Notes: generated from the letters alone by a model not told the origin. A stretch of DNA of 64,000 nt from Saprospiraceae bacterium (GCA_016719855.1 JADJYH010000034.1:23988-87987), one strand, 5' to 3'; shown: positions 17,394 to 27,817, numbered from the stretch's first letter. Translations and numbers: made by a program.

Positions 17394-20300
17394 TTACTTC
17401 GTCTCTTTCAACGACTTATAATACTCCTCCACCAGGTTCTTATAGTACGGTTTTAAGGACGGGTTCACCGTTTTGAACTGCTCGATTTCAGCCTCCCGTT
17501 TTTTGATGTATTCTTCGAGTGAAGGTGGCATTTTGCGCTCTTGGTCTTGGGCGGTCTCTGACTTGCGCCTGTTGTCCTGGTCGCGCTGGCGCTCGGCCCG
17601 TTCGTGTTCGAGGAGGCGGGTCAGGATGTCCTGTTGGCGCTTGAGCATTTCGTTGCTGAGGCGTTTGTTGACGAGGTCTTTTTTCGACCTTGTTCATCTG
17701 GTCAATGAGGTCTTGCAATTCCTTGTCGCCCTTGCCCTGACCTTGCAATTCTTTTGTTTTTTCTCCAATTGCTTGCGGATAGCGGCTTGGCGGGCGGCCA
17801 TTTGGGCAAATTCTTTGCTGGTCGGGTTCTCGCCGTCCTGCCCACCTTCACCTTCCTTGCCACCTTCTTTACCTTCCTTTCCCTCCTTGCCCTTGCCCAT
17901 TTTTTTCATGCCCTCGTTCAGTTCCTTTTGACCTTCGGAGGCGGGCTTGTCTTTGGGTTCTTTGCCACCTTTTCCACTGCCGGCGCCACCGGGGTTGTTG
18001 CACATCTGGCTGCCGGGCATCCCGCTCGACATTTGCATTTGCATCTGCTGCATGACCTCGCTGAGCATGAGTGCGAGGTCGTTCAGGTTTTTCATGCCCC
18101 GCTGCTGCTGTTCGGCTGCCTGGGGCTTTTGGCGTTCTTCGAGGTTGTCAAGGCTCTTGCGCATGTTGTCCTTGATTTCGCCAACCTTGTCCGTGATGAA
18201 AGTCTCCATCTGTGCTACCCGTTTTGCGAGTGCATAGAGGCTGTCCTCCACGACCTTGAAGTCGTCTTGGATTTTTTTCTGCTCCTGCGTGAGGCCAATA
18301 TAACGGGGCGTGTTGATTTCGACGGGCTGAAACTGGTTCATCACGTCCTCTTGCTCGAAAGAGAGCGTGACAATGTTTTCGAGCAACTGGCGCAAGGCTT
18401 TCAGGTCCAATTCCATCTGCTCCTGCTCTTGGCCCGCCTGCTGTTCGGCCATTTTGGCAGCCATTTCCTTCATCTTTTTGGAGGCACTTTTTTGCTTGCG
18501 GCCAGCCTTCTGGTTCTCCTTTTTCTTTATGCTTTCTTTGCTGTCCTTCTGGTCTTCTTTAATGTCCTCTTGCTCCTCTTTTTGCTGGTCGAAGTCTTGC
18601 TTGTTCTGCAATTCCTCGTTTTTCTTTTCCAGTTCTTCCATCTTCTTTCCAATCTCCTCCATCTCCTTGTTGAGTTCCTCCTGTTTTTTCTCCAGTTCTT
18701 CCTGTTCTTTTTTCTGCTCCTCTGGTGATTGTTGCTGGTCGTTCTGGTCGGCCTTCTCGGTTTCTTCGCTGAGTTTTTCTTGTTCTTCAGCCAATTTTTC
18801 CAGCTTCTCCACGGTTTTTTGCACCTCGTGCTCAAATTCGAGTTGCTTATAAAGTTCTAGCAAGCGGTCCATATCCTTCTCCTTTTGCTCCTGCTGGTTC
18901 TTCATCTCTTCCATCTTTTCGAGGGCCTCGTCTTTCTTCATTTCTTGGAGCAGTTCCTCTATTTTCTGCATAAGCTCCTTCATCTCGTCGTCCATCGTCT
19001 CTTCCATGAGCTTTTCCAATTGCTCCTGCTCCTGCTTTATTTCTTCGTTGGGCTGCTCCATTTCCTCTTGGTTTTCGAGGTTCTCCTTGAATTTCTCCTT
19101 GGCCTCGTCCATCTGTTTTTGGAGTTCTTTTTGGCGCTCCAGTAGTTTTTCCAGCTCCTTGCGGGTCTGCCAGTCCATATCTTTTTGCTGCAAAACCTTG
19201 TCCCGCAGCTTGTTCATTTCCTCCTGAATCTTCTGGCTTTCCTTGATAGCCTTTGCGAGGTTGTCCTTGATTTGCTCGCTGTTTTCCTCCTGCTTCTTCT
19301 CCATCTCCTCCAGCGTCGGCATCGAGAAGACCATGAGCGTCGTGCGGCTTGACTTGCTGCCGTTCACCCCGTCGTTGTCGAACACCTCGAAGAAGTAGGT
19401 GACCTCGTCACCAGGCTTTAGCGCCAGTTGGTTGAGGTCAAAAACATGGCGGTAAGCGGTGCTTTTGCCCTCCGATTTCTGTAATTTGAGGGTCTTGAGT
19501 TCGCCTTCCCGGTTTTCGCTTTTCACCCGGTAGTTGAACGAAAGACCGAGCAGGCCGTAGTCGTCGGTAGCTTCGCCCACGAAGTAGAGCACCTTGGCGT
19601 TCGTGCTGTCCTCGAACTTTTCCGCCTTGATGGTTGGGTACAAATCGGGCACAACGGTGATGGAATACGTCACCGAGTCGGCGTTGGGCAGGTCTTCGTT
19701 GGAAATGTAGAGGCGGTATATTTCGTCCTTGAGCGCCTTCTTTTTGAAGGTAAAAAGTTCGTCGGAGAAGCGCTTCGTGTCCACCGTTTGCGCCCCATTT
19801 GCGAAGCGGATGGAAATATTGTCAGTAAACTGCGAATTGAAAATCCAGTCAATATTCGTTCCCGCTGGCACCACGAGGTCACCGGTGCTTTTCAGTTCCT
19901 CGTCGGAGCGGCCTGTGTAGCCGGGGTAGTCGAGCTTCACGTCGAAGCCGATGATGTTGGGTTTTTCCAGCACCTCCAGCGTGTAGCCCTTCGACTCGAT
20001 GGCGCCGGAAAGGAATCGGAACTCGGTGTCCTTGGCCACGTTGCTGAAACGGTAGCTGAACGTGTTGTTGCTCTCTTTCGTCAGGCGGTATTGGATATTG
20101 TCAATGTCAATGAAAGCCTCGTTGGGCAGCGCCTCGCCCTCCACCTTCACGGTCAGCGGGAACTCGCCAAACTGCACCACGTTGAGGCTGTCCTCGTTCA
20201 CCACAAAGCGGAAAGGGGCCGGTTTTTCAAACTCCTTGTTGAACTCGATGAGCCTCCCCGTGCTATCCGTGATGAGGCTCGGCGCTGCAAACAACACAAC

Positions 20301-20813
20301 GATGAGCAGCAGCAGCGGCGGCAGGGTGTATTTCAGGTACCTGCGGTTTTGGGTGAGGTCAATGGCCCGTTGGAACGGCACGGGCTTCACTTCTTCGGAT
20401 TTTTGGTTGATGCTCGCCAGAATCAGCTCCCGGTTCGTTGCGTTGCTGTCCGATTGAGATTTCAACTGCAAGATATTCAGCAACTTATCTTTTACATTGC
20501 TGAAATGATCGCCGATGATGCCAGCGGCCTTCTCGTGCGAGATCACCTTGCCCAGCCGGAAATAATGCAACATCGGCAGCGCCACCCAAGTGAACAGCGC
20601 CACCGCCGAAATGCCCACGAACGAGAAGAACAGCGCCTCCCTGGTAGCTGGTTTGAAGTAAAAATGGTACTCCAAAAAGTTCAACCCAAGGAACAGCACA
20701 AGCAACAGCGCAAGGCTGTACAGCCCGCCCCGGATGAGCTGGTTGACATAGAACTTGCGGATGAACTGGTCAAGTTTTTCAATCAGCAGTTGGTAATTAT
20801 CTTTGTAAGACAT
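17394..20813 (-). CDS. DUF4175 family membrane protein with long coiled coil
   Basis: About 1,140 residues from ATG 20813 (MSYKDNYQLLIEKLDQFIRK). Three membrane segments lie in the first about 190 residues (GGLYSLALLLVLFLGLNFL, ALFFSFVGISAVALFTWVAL, YTLPPLLLLIVVLFAAPSLI). Ig-like beta domains follow to residue about 500, then about 350 residues of highly charged coiled coil rich in Glu, Lys and Gln, and a Gly/Lys-rich tail. DUF4175 proteins are conserved across Bacteroidota; their role is not settled but a cell envelope function is likely. Frame breaks near 17750 and 17690 split off the C-terminus, which ends YYKSLKETK at 17394. The coiled coil produces long shadow frames on the other strand. 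Confidence 0.85.
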
Positions 20814-21092
20814 GGGCACACGGTATTGATGGTTTAAGGTTTCAATGGGGTTTCAGGTTGGAGGATGGTGGTTTGGTACTGCAAAATCCTCTCCATGCTT
20901 GTGGTCAAAACTAGGCATAAAAAGACCATCCTCAAACGCTTGGGCTGCATGGTAAGTTGCGGAGTAGGTGAAATTGGCAAATGTGTGGACGTAAACGCTA
21001 CAAGCAACAGGCCGTGATAGAATCATTTGACGCTATCAAGCGATAAGCGTTTTATGCAGATTTAAAATTCAATTTTAAAATTACATAAAAAA
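20814..21092. other. Intergenic gap, nothing recognised
   Basis: About 280 bases between the 3' end of the TMTC-like gene and the DUF4175 start. It presumably contains the DUF4175 promoter. No repeat, RNA or frame was identified. Confidence 0.5.
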
Positions 21093-23162
21093 TCACTTCC
21101 CGCCCCGCATCTCCGCCTCAATGTTCGGGTTGATTTCCTTCGCCTTCGCCATTAGTTCCGCTGTCTTGTCAGCTTGGCCGATATTGTAGTAGGCGCTCGC
21201 CAAGTTGTAGTAGGCCGCTGCATTGTTCGGCTCTTTTTCGAGGGCTTTGGTGAAAAACTCTACCGCCTTCTGCCCGTTGCCGCTCACGCCGTTGGCCACG
21301 CCCAGCAGGCGCAGCGCCTCGTAATCGCTGGGGTTGAGTTCGTAAGCCTTGTTCAAGTAGGTAAATGCCTTGGCGATGTCGCCCTTTTTCTCCCCAAAAA
21401 ATTGACCTGCCTGGCGGCAAGTGATTGCGAGATTGCTTTTGGCTTCACCATATTCGGGGTCAAGCTTCAGCGCCTGCTCGTAGGCTTGGATGCTGGCCTC
21501 GTACTGCTGCAAATAATTGTAGGCATTGCCCATGATCAGCAGCGGGTTCTTGTAGCCGGGGTGTATTTTCATCGCCTCGTTCAGGTGGCCGACGGCCTCG
21601 TTGAGCATCGTTGTCTTGCGGGCGGCATTCTCCGGTTTCAGCGATTGGGCGACCAGCTCGCCGCCAGTGGCGTTGCGCAGCTTGGCGCTGTTCGGCACGG
21701 TCTTTATGTCGGTGGTGAACAGCGTGTAGTTGTCCTTCCAGGCAAAATTTCGGGTAAATGTTTTAACAGAAAAAGCCAGCAGCACGGCGATTCCGCCAAT
21801 CAGCACCGCTGGTTTTGGTCGCCCCGTCTGGTCGGTGAGGCGGTAGAGCAGCGTGGCCACGACCATTGCGAAGCCGATGGACGGCATGTAAAGGAAGCGC
21901 TCGTTCATGTTCGTGCCGATGGGGAAAACAAAGTTCGAGGCGATGCTCAAGGTGAGCAGGTAGAACAAAATCCCGTAGCTCACCGGGTCTTTTTTGGGCA
22001 AACGGACGAGTGCGTAACCCAACAGGGCCAAGTGCGCCAACACTGCCAAAATCACCTGCCAATCGCCAAAAGTCATGATACCGATGGCCCTGGGATAGTA
22101 GTCGTGACTGAGCGGGTGCGGGAATACGAGCAGCAGCAAATATTTGCCGAGGGTGAAAAAATTGGTAGCCGTTTTTTCCGCAAAACTGAAGTCAACGTAT
22201 TGGTTGCCAACGAGTTTGAGGAACGGGTTGTTCATCAGTTCCCGTGGTGGATCGCCCCCGAAGTCGAGCCCTAGCACGCTGATGCGGAGGAGGATGAACA
22301 GCGCCGCCGCTGCCAGAAATGGCAGCGTTTGCAGGAATATTTTGCCTGGTTTTGCATTCGTGAAGAAGAAAAACGTCAGCGGCACGATGGCCACGAACGT
22401 GATGGCGTTTTCCTTCGAGAGCAGCGCCAAAAAGAACACGACCGCCGCCGCCACGTTCAGGCCATTTTTTCCTTCGTAAAATGCCTTGAGCGACAAATAC
22501 AGCGCCGCCAAACTGCCCAGCAAGCTCACGATTTCGTCCCGCCCCTTCACATTGGCCACCACCTCGGTGTGGATGGGGTGTACCACAAACAGCAGCGCCG
22601 CCGCCAGTGCTACAAATGGCCCAAAGCCCGTCGAGCCTTTCATTTGCCCATCGGGGGCAAGGATTTTCAACAAAAACCAAAACAGCACCACGCCCGTCAG
22701 TCCGTAGAGCAGCACGTTGACGAGGTGCCCGACGAACTTCACGGCGTTCAGCTTGCCGCCCTCGTTCGGGTCATAAACCGTGTCGCCGTCCTTGTCCTTC
22801 ACGGGCTGGCCCGCCACGTCCCGCTTTTTTGGGGCAAAAAGCTGCACCTCCGTGGCGTACATCAGCGGCGTCAGGGGCCGGTAGCGCCCGCCGGACACGA
22901 GCTTGTCTTTGCCCTCCACCTTGAAAAAGCCCCGGAACGTGTCGTATTTCAGCAGTCCGCCAAAGCCCGCCGTGCCCTTGCAGGTGAACTCGTTGTCGTA
23001 GATGACGATGGCGTCGTCCACGGCGTAGTCGAAGAACAAGGTGTTGGCGTACAGCGCTGCGCCGAGCACGAAGAGCAGGATGCTGAAATTGCGGCGGAAG
23101 TTGCTGGCCTGGGTGATGGCGGGCGCTTGCGGCTTGGGTGCGGATGGTTTGCGTTTTGACAT
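21093..23162 (-). CDS. TMTC-like membrane glycosyltransferase with TPR repeats
   Basis: 689 residues from ATG 23162 (MSKRKPSAPKPQAPAITQAS). About ten membrane segments occupy residues 25-465. Hallmarks of the TMTC/GT-C O-mannosyltransferase-like group are present: FFDYAVDDAIVIYDN with the acidic pair, RYRPLTPLMYATEVQLF, VVHPIHTEVVANVKGRDEIV, LLSKENAIT and GTNMNERFLYMPSIGFAM. The C-terminus has four to five TPR units (NPLLIMGNAYNYLQQYEASI, AAYYNLASAYYNIGQADKTA). These proteins are thought to glycosylate exported proteins using a lipid-linked sugar. The longer in-frame start at 23231 overlaps the upstream toxin gene end and is unlikely. The gene is intact, in contrast to the ligase further upstream. 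Confidence 0.82.
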   Translation of the reverse strand: MSKRKPSAPKPQAPAITQASNFRRNFSILLFVLGAALYANTLFFDYAVDDAIVIYDNEFTCKGTAGFGGLLKYDTFRGFFKVEGKDKLVSGGRYRPLTPLMYATEVQLFAPKKRDVAGQPVKDKDGDTVYDPNEGGKLNAVKFVGHLVNVLLYGLTGVVLFWFLLKILAPDGQMKGSTGFGPFVALAAALLFVVHPIHTEVVANVKGRDEIVSLLGSLAALYLSLKAFYEGKNGLNVAAAVVFFLALLSKENAITFVAIVPLTFFFFTNAKPGKIFLQTLPFLAAAALFILLRISVLGLDFGGDPPRELMNNPFLKLVGNQYVDFSFAEKTATNFFTLGKYLLLLVFPHPLSHDYYPRAIGIMTFGDWQVILAVLAHLALLGYALVRLPKKDPVSYGILFYLLTLSIASNFVFPIGTNMNERFLYMPSIGFAMVVATLLYRLTDQTGRPKPAVLIGGIAVLLAFSVKTFTRNFAWKDNYTLFTTDIKTVPNSAKLRNATGGELVAQSLKPENAARKTTMLNEAVGHLNEAMKIHPGYKNPLLIMGNAYNYLQQYEASIQAYEQALKLDPEYGEAKSNLAITCRQAGQFFGEKKGDIAKAFTYLNKAYELNPSDYEALRLLGVANGVSGNGQKAVEFFTKALEKEPNNAAAYYNLASAYYNIGQADKTAELMAKAKEINPNIEAEMRGGK

Positions 23163-23227
23163 TTTATCGGTGGACGTTGGTTGGTGGACGGTTGACGGCT
23201 TTGGGGCAGGGCAAAAATAAAAAGGGT

Positions 23228-23551
23228 TCAATCAATTGGCAGCTTGTTCAAATCCCGCTTTGAATAAACAATGGCGAGGACTTCCAATTTCTGGGGCATG
23301 ACCTTGAAAATCACATAATATTTTTTGCGGAAAATGTAGCGACGGTAGGACTTGTCGGGTGTTTTTTTGAAAGGATATTCGGAGTGCCGTTCTGGGAAAG
23401 GGGCGATTTTATGCACGATGGCATCGTGGAGTTCTTTCATGAACTTTCGGGCGAATTGGTCATAGCCTTGCGAAATGTACCATGCTAGAATTTCATCCAG
23501 CATTTCATCGAATTGCTGTTTGAGCACGACCTCCCTGCCAGCGATAATCAT
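23228..23551 (-). CDS. ParE/RelE-type toxin
   Basis: 107 residues. It has the small basic RelE/ParE fold: an N-terminal helical pair (MLDEILAWYISQGYDQFARK), then PFKKTPDKSYRRYIFRKKYYVIFKVM and VLAIVYSKRDLNK. The YRRYIFRKKYYVIF segment is the typical central strand region. Family members inhibit gyrase or cut mRNA; which applies here cannot be told. The start overlaps the last bases of the upstream antitoxin (ATGA, 23548-23551), as in co-translated toxin-antitoxin pairs. Confidence 0.82.
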   Translation of the reverse strand: MIIAGREVVLKQQFDEMLDEILAWYISQGYDQFARKFMKELHDAIVHKIAPFPERHSEYPFKKTPDKSYRRYIFRKKYYVIFKVMPQKLEVLAIVYSKRDLNKLPID

Positions 23552-23796
23552 AGTTGGTGTTTTGCTTTAAAAGCTTCGAGCGAGATGTCTTTGCTGCCTT
23601 CAGCCTTTTCGATGATGGCGTTCAGTTCCTTGGCGGTAAGTTGGCGAAAGGGCGGCTCCAAGTCCGGCTCTTTTTCCACCTGAAAATCTACGAACCCCTT
23701 CAACTTCAGCGCACCAAGCAGGTTGAGGACAAACTCAAGCTCGGAGGGCTTGATGATTAGTGTCGTTTTTACGCCAGCCAAAGTTGTATTTTCCAT
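23548..23796 (-). CDS. Antitoxin partner of the ParE-type toxin
   Basis: 82 residues from ATG 23796 (MENTTLAGVKTTLIIKPSEL); in-frame starts at 23802 and 23841 are alternatives. Small, with a beta-strand-rich start and an acidic tail (LNAIIEKAEGSKDISLEAFK), fitting the C-terminal toxin-binding helix of antitoxins. No DNA-binding family was recognised with certainty. Its pairing with a toxin by a four-base overlap is the main evidence. The two genes sit between the O-antigen ligase and the TMTC-like gene. Confidence 0.72.
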   Translation of the reverse strand: MENTTLAGVKTTLIIKPSELEFVLNLLGALKLKGFVDFQVEKEPDLEPPFRQLTAKELNAIIEKAEGSKDISLEAFKAKHQL

Positions 23797-23856
23797 GTGC
23801 ATCAATTTTTGCGAAGTTCGGATTTTTCGATTGAAAGTCAAAACTTGTCCAATACT

Positions 23857-25174
23857 TCACTGGTACTTTCCTTTTGTCTCACTTTTCTCATCCCCCAAAT
23901 ACTTCAACCCCACCAGCAAAAAGAACAGGTACAGCGACACCCCGAAATTGTTCTCAATCGTGTTTTCCACAAAAAACGAGGAGAACACCACGGCGTGTAG
24001 CGCCAGGAACAGCGGGTTGCGCCAGTTTTTTTGGTAAAAAAGCGGCAGGAAAAAACCCACCAGAAACAGTGCAAGCCCAACCAGCCCCGTGCCAGCGAAG
24101 ATGGTCACGAACTGGTTGTGCGGCATACGAAGCTGGTAGTTGCCGTAGGTTTTCGAGGCGTACTTTTCCTTAACGGCTTGGTCGAGGTCGCCAGCGCCGA
24201 TGCCGAAGACGGGATGCTCCCGCCCGATTTCGAGGCCGATGAGCACGGAGGTGAAGCGCTCGGCGTCGGGGTAGTCGGCACCAGCGCCCTGTTTGAACTG
24301 GAGGTAGTCCCAGCGGGCGTAGTCCACCTTGGCCTGGAAGCTGGGCATGGTAAGGTAAGCCAGCAGCGGCAATGCCACCACCCCGGCGATGCCCGCCAAG
24401 CCGAGCAGATAGCGTTTTTTACAAAACAAACCAAGCGCCGAGCGCAAGTAGGGCGAGGTAGAGCGACATCAGCCCGCTCCGCACCGACAGGACGTGGATG
24501 AAGACAAACAAAAACAGGGTAAGTCCGCCGACCACCCAATTGCGGATTGCGGATTGCGGATTTCAGCGTCCTGGGACTTCAGGGGGTGGTTTCAAAGAAA
24601 ATCTTCAACCCAGAGCGCCCCGCCGCCGAGGATGGTCAGCGCCAGCATCAGGCTGAATCGGATGTGGTTGCTGGGCGTGGTGAGGTGGCCGCCCCGACCG
24701 AGGTTGGTCATCTCGGCGTCGAAGTTGGCGATGAAGTTGAGCAGCACGTACACGCTGATGATGGACATCGTCACCAATAGAAAATACAGGATGGTAAAAA
24801 CCTCCCGTTTGCGCAGCGGCGGCATGGAGGCGAATGCGAAGGGCAGCACCAAAAACGGTAGTTTGATGCGCAACCGCTCCAGCGTATAACCGAGGTCGCT
24901 CGACCACGGCCACGACAACAGCACCAGCAAAAACGGAATGGAAACAGCCAGCCACGGCGTGTAGCGGCGGTAATTTTTCAAAATTTTCCCGAAGGGTGTC
25001 CCGCAGCGTGACCTTGACCCTCGGGCCGTCAATTTTTAGTTGGAAAACAGCCAGCACGACCAGCGCAATCATCGAAACGGACAGCACGAACTCCGCCGAC
25101 AGTACCATGCTCACCAAATAAATGAAGAGGCAGGTGACAGCTTGTGCTTTGTATGATTGCAGGAGGGTTTGCAC
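23857..25174 (-). CDS. O-antigen ligase family membrane protein, frame broken
   Basis: About 425 residues with roughly ten membrane segments: CLFIYLVSMVLSAEFVLSV, then LAVSIPFLLVLLSWPWSS, LTLFLFVFIHVLSV, LAGIAGVVALPLLAYLTM and VGLALFLVGFFLPLFY. The Wzy_C-type region is visible (FGIGAGDLDQAVKEKY, LRMPHNQFVTIFAGTG), including the conserved His of the periplasmic loop. Members transfer O-antigen or other glycans to an acceptor. Frames change near 25020, 24590 and 24440. At 24541-24564 three GCGGATT words interrupt the coding sequence, so here the damage could be real and caused by a repeat insertion. Confidence 0.75.
24541..24564. repeat. Tandem GCGGATT words inside the O-antigen ligase
   Basis: TGCGGATTGCGGATTGCGGA followed by TTTC: three 7-base units, the same word that forms the palindrome in mutY at 57968-58036. 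Only one arm is present here. It lies at the point where the ligase reading frame is lost. Confidence 0.7.
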
Positions 25175-25176
25175 CT

Positions 25177-25358
25177 TTGAAAGGATTGAAGGATTGAATG
25201 TTTGAAGGATTGAAGTGAAGGGAACGAAAGGGAACGGATTAGGATTTTTACCACAATTGAATATTACCTTTGCCCCTCATTTTCTGAGGAAAACGAAGCG
25301 GAGAAGTCCCTGAAGCCCAACTTCAATCCTTCTCGCCTCCAATCCTACAATCCTTTTC
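25177..25358. repeat. Inverted word repeat framing the pheS promoter
   Basis: The left arm 25177-25219 contains AAGGATTGAAGGATTGAA words. The right arm 25321-25358 (CTTCAATCCTTCTCGCCTCC, then AATCCTACAATCCTTTT) is its imperfect complement. Between them is a TACCTTTG -7 box (25265-25272). The right arm ends 3 bases before the pheS start codon, so folding could cover the start. Confidence 0.65.
25265..25272 (+). promoter_or_regulatory. Probable -7 element for pheS
   Basis: TACCTTTG matches TAnnTTTG. A T-rich stretch about 18 bases upstream (25244-25248) could serve as the -33 part. The leader to the pheS ATG at 25362 would be about 80 bases. Confidence 0.45.
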
Positions 25359-25361
25359 AGC

Positions 25362-26390
25362 ATGGATTCATTCGCAAATGTAAAACGCCTCATCGAAGAA
25401 ATAGCAGCGGCCAAACCTACGACGAAGGACGAACTGGAGCAGTTCCGCATCCAGTACCTCGGCTCAAAGAACGTCATCAAGCCGTTGATGGGCGAAATTA
25501 AAAATGTTCCGAACGAACAGAAAAAAGAATACGGCCAGCTCGTGAACGAGGCCAAGGACGCCGCCGAGCGCAAGTTTGCGGAGCTGCAAGAGGCGCTCGA
25601 ATCGGCCAGCAGCGATGCCGACCTTGACCTGCTCGACCTCACCCGCCCCGGCGAACCGCTCCCGTTGGGCAGCCGCCACCCCATCGCCACCACGATGAAC
25701 CGCATCGTGGGCATCTTCCAGCGCATGGGTTTTGCCATCGCCGAGGGGCCGGACATCGAGGACGATTGGCACAACTTCACGGCCATGAATACCCCCGAAG
25801 ACCACCCCGCACGGGACATGCAGGATACTTTTTATTTGCAAAACAGTACTGAAATGCTCCTGCGCACCCACACCAGCCCCGTGCAGGCGAGGGTGATGAT
25901 GGGTCAAAAACCGCCCATCCGCATCATCGCACCGGGCCGGGTCTATCGCAACGAGACCATCAGCGCCCGCAGCCATGCGCAGTTCCACCAAATAGAGGGG
26001 CTGTACGTGGACGAGGGGGTGAGCTTCGCCGACCTGAAGCAAACGCTGATGTACTTCGCCCAGGAGATGTTCGGCACGCCGAAAATCAGGTTGCGCCCCA
26101 GCTTCTTCCCCTTCACCGAGCCGAGCGCCGAGATGGACGTGTGGATTGGCATGGACAACGAAAAGAACTACCGACTGAGCAAGGGCACCGGCTGGCTGGA
26201 AATCCTCGGCTGCGGCATGGTGGACCCACAAGTGCTCGAAAACTGTGGCATTGATTCCTCAAAATATTCTGGCTATGCCTTCGGGATGGGCATCGAGCGG
26301 CAGGCCATGCGGCTGTACGACATCCACGACATTCGGTTGTTTTTCGAGAACGATGTGCGGTTTTTGGGGCAGTTCAGTGCAGTGATTTGA
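25362..26390 (+). CDS. pheS: Phenylalanine--tRNA ligase, alpha subunit
   Basis: 342 residues, full family length. It charges tRNA-Phe together with PheT, which is not in this window. The N-terminal helical tRNA-binding arm (residues 1-90) is followed by the class II core. Visible are GSRHPIATTMNRIVGIFQRM, motif 2 (RVYRNETISARSHAQFHQIE), FGTPKIRLRPSFFPFTEPSA and motif 3 (GYAFGMGIERQAMRLYDIHD). The start follows a word-type inverted repeat and a TACCTTTG box. The frame is intact. Confidence 0.97.
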   Translation: MDSFANVKRLIEEIAAAKPTTKDELEQFRIQYLGSKNVIKPLMGEIKNVPNEQKKEYGQLVNEAKDAAERKFAELQEALESASSDADLDLLDLTRPGEPLPLGSRHPIATTMNRIVGIFQRMGFAIAEGPDIEDDWHNFTAMNTPEDHPARDMQDTFYLQNSTEMLLRTHTSPVQARVMMGQKPPIRIIAPGRVYRNETISARSHAQFHQIEGLYVDEGVSFADLKQTLMYFAQEMFGTPKIRLRPSFFPFTEPSAEMDVWIGMDNEKNYRLSKGTGWLEILGCGMVDPQVLENCGIDSSKYSGYAFGMGIERQAMRLYDIHDIRLFFENDVRFLGQFSAVI

Positions 26391-26527
26391 ACCAAGAAAT
26401 TTTGGAAAAATACTTGCGCCCACTTTTGGTAAAACCATGAGTGGATGCATTTTTTTCGGAAAGGAGATAGCCAGAAGGCCAGAATTACTACTTTGGCAAA
26501 GCAACCATTTAATTTGGCAAAGTCATC

Positions 26528-27817
26528 ATGAAAAACTCGCTGAAATGCTCTATCCTGTTCGCCCTTTTCTTTTCTTTCTGTGCCTGCCAGAAAGAAGAAG
26601 CCCCGCCCAATACTCCTCCCGTTATTGAAGGTTTTTCGGTCAAAATCAACAAGGATATCCTAAACCAGTCAATTTATTTGGGATATATCATCAGTGACCA
26701 AACAGGGAAGATTTATCAGTACGAATTGACCAACGGCCAGCAATTCCAGGAAGACTTCATTTATGAGGCCGAAAAATTAAGCGACATCGAAATGGCTGTA
26801 ACCCTCATTAGCAAGACGCCATATTCAAACAACCCAAACCATGCTTTTGTGGAGCTGACCACTTTCACCGGGCTCCCAAGCGATGCCTTCATCGAATACA
26901 TTCCCCAATATTATTTCTCTTGGACCCGCTCCAATAAAGCCTTCCAAATTTCTGGTATCGATGAAATTGATGACATCAAATTCTCTAACCTAAGCACGGA
27001 CGATGACATCGCAAATGCTAGCCTTTCAGGTGGCACATTTTTCTTGTCTGCTTGGCTGCCCAATAATTACGAAAGCCTTGTTTTGGTAAAAGCAAATGGA
27101 GAAGAAGAGTACCGTTATATTGAATTGTTGACTGGCGGCATTGGCGGGCAATATTCCTATTCCGATTTGCCCATAATCGGTAAAAAAGAAATACTGATGC
27201 CCGGTTCACTAACCAAAAGTTGGGATGGGTACATTTTTGGGGAGAACACGGCTACTGGCGAAAAAATGTCTCTTTTTTCCCAGCCTGCAAATGGCGAGGC
27301 AAGCGATAGATTCCTCATGGTGTATTATCCGACAGGCACCCCATTCAACAATTTTGATTTTTATATAAATACTGACCGATACTACATTTATGGCGAAGAC
27401 CTTGAGATATTTCAACAATATGAAACCTTGCCCGATGCAATCGACCCTCGTGACCAATTGGAATTTGTAGAAAAAGTCATTACTCCAGAACAGTTTTCCG
27501 TCCGGCCCACCACATCGTCTGATTTTATGATCATGAGATACTACCATGTAGCTCAATCTGATATCAGGTGGGACATAGTCGCTCCTGCTAAGGGTGGCAT
27601 TGTTGAATTCACCTTGCCCTTGATACCTGACGAACTTGAGCTTGAGTATCCCAATGATTTGATTTTTAACCGAAGGATGGAATATGTGTACGCTTACCTA
27701 GTCAATGTGCAAAACCCATTAGCAAAAGATTTTTGGAAAAGCCCCTCGTCCAGCCTCAACTTTGACTGGCTGATTGAAAATGGGGCATATTCTGTACGCG
27801 AACGAATAAATTTTTAA
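26528..27817 (+). CDS. Lipoprotein of unknown function
   Basis: 429 residues. A lipoprotein signal (MKNSLKCSILFALFFSFCAC, lipidated Cys at 18 or 20) is followed by QKEEAPPNTPPVIEGFSVKI, so the product is membrane-anchored. The rest is beta-rich without a recognised domain. Repeated phrases such as QYELTNGQQFQEDFIYEAE and YRYIELLTGGIGGQYSYSDL suggest carboxypeptidase-regulatory or TonB-box-like strands, but this is weak. It is more AT-rich than pheS upstream. It is followed after 31 bases by an outer-membrane barrel gene, so the two are probably co-transcribed and may work together at the outer membrane. Confidence 0.65.
   Translation: MKNSLKCSILFALFFSFCACQKEEAPPNTPPVIEGFSVKINKDILNQSIYLGYIISDQTGKIYQYELTNGQQFQEDFIYEAEKLSDIEMAVTLISKTPYSNNPNHAFVELTTFTGLPSDAFIEYIPQYYFSWTRSNKAFQISGIDEIDDIKFSNLSTDDDIANASLSGGTFFLSAWLPNNYESLVLVKANGEEEYRYIELLTGGIGGQYSYSDLPIIGKKEILMPGSLTKSWDGYIFGENTATGEKMSLFSQPANGEASDRFLMVYYPTGTPFNNFDFYINTDRYYIYGEDLEIFQQYETLPDAIDPRDQLEFVEKVITPEQFSVRPTTSSDFMIMRYYHVAQSDIRWDIVAPAKGGIVEFTLPLIPDELELEYPNDLIFNRRMEYVYAYLVNVQNPLAKDFWKSPSSSLNFDWLIENGAYSVRERINF

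Noticed and set aside
17754..18728. Long plus-strand frame (324 codons) and neighbours opposite the DUF4175 gene
   Set aside because: It is the antisense of a Glu/Lys-rich coiled coil, which rarely yields stop codons on the other strand; the translation is a low-complexity Leu/Phe string.
19788..22274. Plus-strand frames of 349 and 366 codons at 19788-20837 and 21174-22274
   Set aside because: Shadows of the DUF4175 and TMTC-like genes; no domain, no start context, and the minus-strand products are clear family members.
24541..24564. Short tandem units that could hint at a CRISPR array (also 57968-58036)
   Set aside because: Units are 7-8 bases without spacers, and no cas gene is near. No CRISPR array was seen anywhere in the window.
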